This document shows, in pieces, positions 5,909 to 10,182 of a stretch of DNA of 10,182 nt (positions are counted from its first letter, which is position 1; every line of letters starts with the position of its first letter). The stretch is from Eubacteriales bacterium (GTDB lineage Bacteria > Bacillota > Clostridia > Christensenellales > SZUA-584), in contig JAQTSP010000075.1 of the NCBI GenBank assembly GCA_028711205.1, positions 1 to 10,182 on the forward strand, in the 5' to 3' direction. The notes beneath the pieces were generated by a model. It was not told the origin of the DNA. It saw only the letters and a list, made by a program, of their open reading frames with translations, and did no database searches. The position numbers were made by a program, and so were the translations under genes.

Positions 5909-6390
5909 ATCTCACCCATCACCTTTCCGATCACCAGCGCGACCGCGAACGAGAACACGAAAGCCATCGCGTTGCGTATCAGCGCCGACCTTTTGCCTAA
6001 ATACCTGATCTCGACGGGCAGCGTGACGACGCCGACCATCATCAGCGATGATACAAACGCCGCGATCTGCATATAGCCCGCGCCGCCGACAAGCAGAAGC
6101 GCCGCCGTCGGAAAAGCGATAAAACCGGGTATCAGCGTGACCGCGCCGATCACCGATGCGATTGCGACGCCATACCACCCCGACGCGCTGCCGATTACGG
6201 CGCTGATCGTCTCGGTGTCAAGAAGTGCCAGCGCGATACCCACGACGATGACCACACCTAAAAGCTGCGGCAGTATGTTTTCAAACGCTTTCCACGCCTT
6301 TATCATCGCCTTCTTCGTCTTTTGTTTATTTTTGATCAGCGATATGACAACGAGCACCGCCGTTGCCGCATAGAGTATGACCGTCTGCAT
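5905..6390 (-). CDS. DUF318/ArsP-type permease, first half-subunit
   Basis: The 161-residue membrane protein contains FENILPQLLGVVIVVGIALALL, here described by its core motif ILPQLLG at about 40-46, then a GSASGWYG turn, LIPGFIAFPTAALLLVGGA-type helix hairpin, SLMMVGVVTLPVE and a C-terminal helix. It is the complementary half of a split PF03773 permease. Its SG..G....AFP.AA core parallels that in the next gene, pointing to an internal duplication of the family. An AGAGGA ribosome site about 8 nt before the ATG overlaps the end of the PadR gene, whose stop lies only 3 bp upstream. Co-transcription with both neighbours is therefore very likely. Confidence 0.85.
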   Translation of the reverse strand: MQTVILYAATAVLVVISLIKNKQKTKKAMIKAWKAFENILPQLLGVVIVVGIALALLDTETISAVIGSASGWYGVAIASVIGAVTLIPGFIAFPTAALLLVGGAGYMQIAAFVSSLMMVGVVTLPVEIRYLGKRSALIRNAMAFVFSFAVALVIGKVMGEI

Positions 6391-6393
6391 AAT

Positions 6394-6780
6394 TTATTCC
6401 TCTTGCGTTTTTTTGTATGCGCCAAGCACTTTTTCGATGCGCGCTTTTCTCTGCTCGAGTACCTTCGTCCATTCCTCAAGCTCCGCTTTTCCCGTGTCGG
6501 TGATGCCGTATACGCGCCGCCGCGGCCCGGCGCCCTGATGCCAGCGCGACTTCACCCAACCGTCACCCTCCATCTTTCTTAAAGTGCGGTACATCGTGCT
6601 GATGTTGAGCTCTTCAAATCCGAATTCGGCAAGCCTCTCGGCAAGCGCGTAGCCGTGGCCGTTATCACGGCATAGCAACACCAGCAGGCATATCTCCATA
6701 AACCGCTGCATGTTATGATGCCCGCACAGCATATGCGGTTTTTGTCCGCCGCTCGTATCATTTTTTGACCCGATTTGCAT
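6394..6780 (-). CDS. PadR-family transcriptional regulator
   Basis: The 128-residue protein has the PadR winged helix: MEICLLVLLCRDNGHGYALAE-type helix one (about 28-48), LNISTMYRTLRKMEGDGW recognition helix and wing entry, then RRRVYGITDTGKAELEEW. A C-terminal dimerisation helix of about 30 residues follows. This is the short, subfamily-2-like form. Before the helix-turn-helix lies H16-x2-C19-x-H21-H22, which could bind a metal or sense a thiol reagent (inference). The ATG at 6780 follows AGAAGG; later in-frame ATGs at codons 17 and 24 are less well placed. It is the first gene of the operon with two permease halves, so it most likely autoregulates and controls the transporter in response to its substrate. 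Confidence 0.92.
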   Translation of the reverse strand: MQIGSKNDTSGGQKPHMLCGHHNMQRFMEICLLVLLCRDNGHGYALAERLAEFGFEELNISTMYRTLRKMEGDGWVKSRWHQGAGPRRRVYGITDTGKAELEEWTKVLEQRKARIEKVLGAYKKTQEE

Positions 6781-6817
6781 ATCATCCCTTCTTAATATAT
6801 TCGTTTCATCTATATTT

Positions 6818-6838
6818 CTTATGTATATAGTCTATAAG
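6818..6838. promoter_or_regulatory. Possible PadR operator at the transcription start
   Basis: Immediately downstream of the -10 box is a 21-bp segment bounded by CTTAT and ATAAG, with an overlapping exact inverted repeat TATAG-A-CTATA. The position at the expected start site and the AT-rich dyads fit a PadR autorepression site, but the symmetry is imperfect overall. Confidence 0.4.
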
Positions 6839-6843
6839 CACAT

Positions 6844-6871
6844 ATTATACTTATATGCCGCCGCCTGTCAA
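6844..6871 (-). promoter_or_regulatory. Near-consensus promoter of the PadR/permease operon
   Basis: On the minus strand, consensus TTGACA (6871-6866) and consensus TATAAT (6849-6844) are 16 bp apart. This lies about 65 bp upstream of the PadR start. Both boxes are perfect, so without repression the operon would be strongly expressed. Confidence 0.75.
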
Positions 6872-6981
6872 GTTCATTTTCAAAATATTTATTAACTTAA
6901 TAGTTTATATTTTCATGCGATTTTTATGCGCGCTGCGGGAAAAATAATAATAGAAATTTAAAATAAAAGGAGGTGAGCATT

Positions 6982-7197
6982 ATGGCAAGAAGAAAAGCGG
7001 CTGTTCCCGGGGCGAGACAAAAACTCAACGAAATGAAATATGAGGTGGCCGACGAGGTTGGCGTGCAAATGAAAAAAAGCGACAATGGTGACATGACGTC
7101 GCGCGACGCGGGCCGGGTTGGCGGCAACATGGTTAAAAAAATGGTTCAATACGCGGAAAAAAACATGCCTGAAAAAAATAAAAAGGGCAAGACCTAG
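6982..7197 (+). CDS. Alpha/beta-type small acid-soluble spore protein
   Basis: The 71-residue product carries the SASP core: VPGARQKLNEMKYEVADEVGV at residues 8-28, given here by its key parts VPGA and EVADEVGV, then DMTSRDAGRVGGNMVKKMV from residue 37. Glu21-Val22 is the expected site for the germination protease GPR. These proteins coat DNA in the forespore, protect it against UV and heat, and feed amino acids to the germinating cell. The start at 6982 is set by AAAGGAGGTGA ending 6 nt upstream; the in-frame GTG at 6973 lies inside that site. The C-terminus is unusually lysine-rich (KNKKGK). A GGGAAAAATA at 6937-6946 fits a sigma-F/G-like -10 element, but no convincing -35 is seen. It stands alone, divergent from the PadR operon, with its own terminator. 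Confidence 0.95.
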   Translation: MARRKAAVPGARQKLNEMKYEVADEVGVQMKKSDNGDMTSRDAGRVGGNMVKKMVQYAEKNMPEKNKKGKT

Positions 7198-7209
7198 TTA
7201 TTTAATAAG

Positions 7210-7238
7210 AAGAAGGGCAAAATATGCTCTTCTTTTTT
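7210..7238 (+). terminator. Terminator of the spore protein gene
   Basis: AAGAAGGGC (7210-7218) pairs with GCTCTTCTT (7226-7234), with one G-U pair, around a 7-nt loop, and ends in a T6 run to 7238. It is 12 bp after the stop codon. Confidence 0.88.
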
Positions 7239-7356
7239 ACCTTTTTGTTTATTCAGCAGCGCCAGCCTGTTTTTATAATAAACGAATATGGAATAATTTT
7301 GAATCAATTTGAGAATACTATGATAACAAATCAAATTCTAAGAAATGGAGAAAATG

Positions 7357-7701
7357 ATGGGTATCGTCACAAAAACAAATGACGCGTATCAAAACTGTAT
7401 TGATGCCTGCGGCCGGTGTGCTCGGGCATGCTATGAATGCTTGGATGCATGTATAAATGAACCTGATATCCAAAAAAGAACCAACTGCATTAAAATGCTG
7501 ACCGAATGCGCAGGCATGTGCCAGATGTCCGTTGCTGATATGTCCCAAAACGGACGCTTTGCAAAGCCGCATTGCAGCCTCTGCGCCACGGTTTGTGATG
7601 CCTGCGCGCAGGAATGCGAAATGTTCAAAGACGATCATTGTACCCTGTGTGCGCGTGTATGCAGGACATGCGCGGGCGAGTGCCGCACAATGGGAGCGTA
7701 A
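7357..7701 (+). CDS. Cysteine-rich four-helix-bundle copper-binding protein (Csp-like)
   Basis: The product contains 19 cysteines in about 114 residues, spaced 3, 4 and 7 apart along helices: C-x3-C-x2-C-x3-C-x2-C-x3-C near the start, CxxxC mid-protein, and two blocks of the form C-x2-C-x3-C-x2-C-x3-C at the end. This is the DUF326/copper storage protein pattern, a four-helix bundle whose core is lined with thiolates holding many Cu(I) ions. Databases often mislabel it ferredoxin. No signal peptide is present, so it should be cytosolic, like Csp3. The start is uncertain. ATG at 7357 is preferred since GGAG (7347-7350) lies 6 nt before it. ATGs at 7345 and 7354 are in frame, but 7345 lacks a ribosome site. 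No copper ATPase or chaperone is adjacent. Confidence 0.88.
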   Translation: MGIVTKTNDAYQNCIDACGRCARACYECLDACINEPDIQKRTNCIKMLTECAGMCQMSVADMSQNGRFAKPHCSLCATVCDACAQECEMFKDDHCTLCARVCRTCAGECRTMGA

Positions 7702-7747
7702 CACTTATGGCCGGTATTATATTCGGCGACGGAAGAGAAACCCGAAT

Positions 7748-7768
7748 AAAAGGCGGTTACGCTCCGCC
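7748..7768 (-). terminator. Terminator of the DUF2493 gene
   Basis: GGCGG and CCGCC arms (7752-7756, 7764-7768) with a 7-nt loop are followed on the minus strand by TTTT (A7748-7751). The hairpin begins immediately after the DUF2493 stop codon. The stem is short (5 bp), so efficiency is uncertain. Confidence 0.55.
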
Positions 7769-8110
7769 CTATGCCAGCTTTTGTTGTATCATATGCACCC
7801 ATACCGTTTTGCCGATATTTCGCGCATATTCGATGGTATGCCTTGTACCCGCCGATACGCCGTCCCAGACGGCCACCACCAGGTCGGCCAGTTCAACGAT
7901 CAACTCGTCACGTCTTGCCGCAGCAAGCCTGCCGTACCTCTCATAGTCAGCCTTGATGATCAGCTTTGGAACCTTGTGTTCATCCGCCCATCTCTCCGCA
8001 AGGCTTTCAACGCCCCACGCGCTGCCCGATATCAGCGCAGTCACGCCAACCGGTATATACGCTGCCATATCCACATTGATACTTCTTGACCCGATCACAG
8101 CAACTCTCAT
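7769..8110 (-). CDS. DUF2493/SLOG-family nucleotide-binding protein
   Basis: The 113-residue protein opens with MRVAVIGSRSI, a Rossmann-like strand-loop with the GSR motif. It continues with ISGSAWGVESLAERWADEH, in which a glycine-rich loop is followed by a helix, then GRLAAARRDELIVELADLVVAVWDG and a GTRHTIEYA helix. This is the DUF2493 (YspA) type of the SLOG superfamily, which binds nucleotide-derived ligands; the broader superfamily includes DprA-like and LOG proteins. No experimentally fixed role is known to me for this small form. The start at 8110 is chosen because AAAGGAG lies 6 nt upstream and the conserved MRVAVIGSR begins there; a longer frame to 8173 lacks that support. It is a single-gene unit between convergent and divergent neighbours. 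Confidence 0.88.
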   Translation of the reverse strand: MRVAVIGSRSINVDMAAYIPVGVTALISGSAWGVESLAERWADEHKVPKLIIKADYERYGRLAAARRDELIVELADLVVAVWDGVSAGTRHTIEYARNIGKTVWVHMIQQKLA

Positions 8111-8751
8111 GACACGCTCCTTTCGCCGCAAACGCCTTGACACCTGGGGGACATGGCTGAAAAACAACCGCAATGAGCGCTTGGGGTTAGTCCCTTGTAT
8201 TCGTATACGAAATGTTATTTCTCCGCCGCTTTTAACGGATCCGCCGATACAAAGCGCCTGATCCTGCTATGCAAATAAATTCTATAAACCAGCAAACAAG
8301 CTCTCATGATATATATATTATACATCTTTTTCTCTAAAAGTAAATATGAGTCAAAGAGTTCTTCATAAATGTTGATCATATAAAAAACCGCTTTTTACCA
8401 TATAAAATACCCTTCATTTTTTAACGGAACATCTCTGCACGCCGCCGGGTGGTTATAAATAAAGGGATGAGCATAAAACCCATCCCCTTTTCAGTCACCC
8501 GGATGAAATATCGCTTTCATATACTCCAGACGGCTGATCGAAGTGCCCAATCCATGTTGAAAAAACATCTCTAAGCCACCTCATAACATATCATGCGCGT
8601 TTTTTTATTCCGTATACGCCGCAACTCATGGTATATTTTGGAATACAGCTTTTTTAAAACGTTTGTGCGCAAACATTACGTGCCATTTCGAAAAGGAAAA
8701 CCCGCGCCCCGTATCGAATATTATCCAAATCAAAATATATGGGAGGAAGAA
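8111..8751. other. Gene-poor intergenic region with structured DNA
   Basis: No confident gene is seen in these 641 bp. Contents: a perfect 12-bp palindrome TTCGTATACGAA at 8200-8211; a TCCGCCG direct repeat flanking about 8220-8250; a very AT-rich stretch at about 8305-8345; a CATATAAAA direct repeat near 8378-8407; and nested stems at 8445-8502 (CCGGGTG with CACCCGG outside, GGGATG with CATCCC at 8464-8486 inside). On the minus strand the inner stem is followed by TTTATTTAT and could terminate transcription. Near 8661-8674, GTTTG-TGCG-CAAAC forms a small hairpin in the leader of the next gene. A short minus-strand ORF lies at 8491-8568. A structured RNA or a decayed element is possible. Confidence 0.5.
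8491..8568 (-). CDS. Candidate 25-residue ORF, possibly a gene remnant
   Basis: An ATG at 8568 is preceded at 7 nt by AGGTGG, a fair ribosome site, and encodes 25 residues including SISRLEYMKAIFHPGD before a TGA. The composition looks protein-like, and the same frame stays open for about 33 further codons after the TGA (through HPFIYNHPAACRD), which would fit a decayed longer gene. A second frame starting at 8584 overlaps it, so the coding assignment is uncertain. The 3' end overlaps the outer arm of the nested hairpin at 8445-8502. No known family is recognised; it could equally be part of a non-coding dispersed repeat. Confidence 0.25.
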   Translation of the reverse strand: MFFQHGLGTSISRLEYMKAIFHPGD

Positions 8752-9180
8752 ATGCAAACGCTCATATTTTTGCTCGCGGTCATAAACAGCGCGCTAATGA
8801 TCGCGGTATTCATCGTGCGGAAAAAGCAACGGCTCGATATCGTCAGGCGCCTCGGATACATCTATCTCGCGCTGGCCGTACCTGCGGCGGCGGCGCTCGC
8901 GATTGCGGTCATCGCCGCCATGGCGCTCCATATCACGTTTCTTTGCATATACCTTGGCTTTATCGCGCTCGAGTTCGTCTACGACTTTTGGCTGAGACTC
9001 GATTTTCGCACAAACTGGAAACTGCTGGTCCCGTATCTCGCGTTGTACTACGCAAGCTGCTACGGCCTGTTTGTGATGGTCTATAAGTCCTCGGCGCCGC
9101 TTGGCATCGCCGTACTCGCGCTGACCGTGCTGCAGATCGCGGTAAATATCTGGTCGCATCCGAGACGCCCGAAACAATGA
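8752..9180 (+). CDS. Small four-helix integral membrane protein, unknown function
   Basis: The 142-residue product has about four hydrophobic segments, near residues 3-22, 36-59, 61-78 and 92-111, and a fifth at about 115-134. The loops are short and basic (RKKQR, the end HPRRPKQ). A central EFVYDFWLRLDFRTNWK stretch and the PYLALYYASCYG helix look conserved in type, but I cannot assign a family or activity. The start at 8752 is chosen because GGGAGG lies about 5 nt upstream; the longer frame to 8593 includes low-complexity non-coding sequence. The gene ends 16 bp from the stop of the convergent acidic protein gene, and no terminator is seen between them. It has no co-directional neighbour in the window. 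Confidence 0.75.
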   Translation: MQTLIFLLAVINSALMIAVFIVRKKQRLDIVRRLGYIYLALAVPAAAALAIAVIAAMALHITFLCIYLGFIALEFVYDFWLRLDFRTNWKLLVPYLALYYASCYGLFVMVYKSSAPLGIAVLALTVLQIAVNIWSHPRRPKQ

Positions 9181-9196
9181 GCTGATACAGGGGACG

Positions 9197-9415
9197 TCAC
9201 ATCTCGCCGTCATAGCGTCTTAACAGGTCCATCGCCTCTTCTTCGGATATCTCTTCGAGCGCGCCGCCGCTGCCGTCAAACTCATTCAGCCTTTTTTCGA
9301 AAAGTCCGCTGTCGTCTTCCTTCCACTCCTCTGTCTCTTTGTCATAAATGTACGGCGTATCCCGTTCCTGTTTGGCGACCGTATTAAGGTCTTTCATCTT
9401 ATAGAATACAGACAT
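9197..9415 (-). CDS. Small acidic hypothetical protein
   Basis: The 72-residue product is hydrophilic and acidic. It starts MSVFYKMKDLNTVAK, continues with a YIYDKETEEWKEDDSGLF core, and ends with a helical EEISEEEAMDLLRRYDGEM. No signal peptide, membrane segment or metal motif is visible. I do not recognise a functional family, although short clostridial hypothetical proteins with a YDKxTxxWxED core seem familiar. ATG at 9415 is preferred: GGAGGG (9429-9424) lies 8 nt upstream. ATG 9421 and GTG 9424 are in frame but sit too close to that site. It is probably a single-gene unit downstream of the protease gene's terminator and converges with the membrane protein gene. Confidence 0.7.
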   Translation of the reverse strand: MSVFYKMKDLNTVAKQERDTPYIYDKETEEWKEDDSGLFEKRLNEFDGSGGALEEISEEEAMDLLRRYDGEM

Positions 9416-9480
9416 TTGCATCACCCTCCCTTTGATTAAAGATTATTCCCCTGCCGCGCGCGTCCATACATGCGATGGCC

Positions 9481-9508
9481 AAAAAAAAAAGCCGCCGGGA
9501 AGGGCAGC
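9481..9508 (-). terminator. Terminator of the CPBP protease gene
   Basis: On the minus strand GCTGCC (9508-9503) pairs with GGCGGC (9496-9491), with one G-U, around a 6-nt loop, and runs into ten T residues (A9481-9490). It starts just after the protease stop codon. Confidence 0.85.
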
Positions 9509-9516
9509 CGTGTATT

Positions 9517-10182
9517 TCATTCGGGCAATTGTTCGCCTGCCGCTTGTTCAGGCGGCGGACGCCTGACCACAAGCCGCTGCTTTCCCGCGAACAGCATGAA
9601 AGCAGCCGCGGCGATAAATATCAATATAACGATTATATAGCCCGGTTCACCGACGATGCCGTAATCGTTTATCTGCATATTGATATCGCCGACGCGCACC
9701 ACAGGGTAGTCGATCGAGTAACCGCCAAGCTCGGAAGAGGCAACAAGCCCCGATCCGAAGTTCCATGCCGTGTGCAGCGCGCACGCTGTCCACAGGCTGT
9801 TCGTGCGCAGCGTGATAAGCGCGAGAAACGCACCGATAAGAAACAGGCTGGTGATGCTGAGTATCGACATGCCGCCGTTGAATATATGGAGTATCGCAAA
9901 TATCGCCGACGTGATCACGACCGACCACAGTATCCCTGTCCTGCGCGATATATCGGGCATCATAAAGCCACGGAAGAACATCTCTTCGCTTGCGCCCTGC
10001 ACGACGAAAGCAAGGAGGTACAGCACCGCGATCGGCGAAAACCCAAGCCAGGCCACCTCTTCGGTCATCAGCGCGGGCAGCGAAACAAGCGCGATCAGCG
10101 CAAGCCCTATGCCCAAGCCCGCCGCATATCTGCGTGCAAACCCCTTTGCCGCAAGCCCCATCGAAAACAACCGCCGCTTTTC
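9517..10182 (-). CDS. CPBP family intramembrane glutamic endopeptidase (5' partial)
   Basis: The frame is open to the right edge (first visible residues EKRRLFSMGL), so the N-terminus lies outside; the TTG near 10170 is most likely an internal codon. The visible 221 residues contain the CPBP/Abi motifs in order: GASEEMFFRGF with the catalytic Glu pair (66-67) and Arg71, FAILHIFNGG with His99, and LHTAWNF with His137 and Asn141. Several membrane helices surround them and a last helix at about 178-198 precedes a Pro/Glu-rich tail. Family members cleave prenylated or other membrane substrates. In Firmicutes many act in bacteriocin immunity or maturation, and others have unknown roles. No bacteriocin gene is visible in the window. 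A clear terminator follows. Confidence 0.9.
   Translation of the reverse strand, partial: EKRRLFSMGLAAKGFARRYAAGLGIGLALIALVSLPALMTEEVAWLGFSPIAVLYLLAFVVQGASEEMFFRGFMMPDISRRTGILWSVVITSAIFAILHIFNGGMSILSITSLFLIGAFLALITLRTNSLWTACALHTAWNFGSGLVASSELGGYSIDYPVVRVGDINMQINDYGIVGEPGYIIVILIFIAAAAFMLFAGKQRLVVRRPPPEQAAGEQLPE

Noticed and set aside
5445..6008. Plus-strand ORF of 187 codons across both permease genes
   Set aside because: It mirrors the transmembrane genes on the other strand; the composition (Pro/Ser/Thr rich) is typical of antisense reading.
7532..8089. Plus-strand ORF bridging the Cys-rich gene and the SLOG gene
   Set aside because: It is out of frame with the copper-binding gene and antisense to the DUF2493 gene, both of which are well supported.
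8593..8751. N-terminal extension of the small membrane protein to 8593
   Set aside because: A good ribosome site lies directly before ATG 8752 and the extension is basic, low-complexity sequence that would precede a normal N-terminal helix.
10159..10170. TTG or ATG near the right edge as the true start of the CPBP protease
   Set aside because: The frame stays open to the window edge and the preceding residues (EKRR) fit the family's region before the first visible helix, so the gene is treated as truncated.

Overview
The window looks like a chromosomal segment of a Gram-positive, endospore-forming anaerobe, most likely a clostridial Firmicute of moderate G+C. The evidence is a canonical alpha/beta small acid-soluble spore protein gene, an LPXTG cell-wall-anchored protein, AGGAGG-type ribosome binding sites, and a lipoprotein/small CXXC protein/Fe-S protein operon of a type I know from Clostridia. 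No rRNA, tRNA, CRISPR array, transposase or integrase is visible.

Layout, left to right. (1) The 3' part of a large leucine-rich-repeat surface protein (+) with 16 regular 21-residue repeats, a C-terminal LPSTG sorting signal and a strong terminator. (2) A MIF-like tautomerase (+) with its own promoter. (3) A structured intergenic stretch, then a conspicuously AT-rich gene (+) encoding a zinc-ribbon protein with a nucleoside-deoxyribosyltransferase/TIR-like C-terminal domain. It is followed by a 19-bp tandem duplication, a bidirectional terminator and two GC-rich hairpins. This looks like a recent acquisition and is the best candidate for an undescribed, possibly defence-related function. (4) A minus-strand operon of three overlapping genes: TlpA-like thioredoxin lipoprotein, a 48-residue CXXC membrane peptide, and a polytopic 4Fe-4S membrane protein. 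Together they look like a relay carrying electrons from the cytoplasm to extracytoplasmic thiols. (5) A minus-strand operon of a PadR regulator and two half-size permeases, with a near-consensus promoter and a possible operator at the start site. (6) On the plus strand, a spore protein gene and a cysteine-packed copper-storage-type four-helix-bundle gene. (7) A minus-strand DUF2493/SLOG protein. (8) About 640 bp without a confident gene, containing nested hairpins, a perfect 12-bp palindrome and a 25-codon candidate ORF. (9) A small four-helix membrane protein (+), an acidic small protein (-) and a CPBP intramembrane protease (-) cut by the right edge.

The genes do not form one pathway. Metal, thiol and redox handling recurs (TlpA/Fe-S relay, Cys-rich copper protein, permeases with a possibly metal-responsive PadR), and there is cell-envelope and sporulation content. 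All functional statements rest on motif recognition by eye; no database search was possible.
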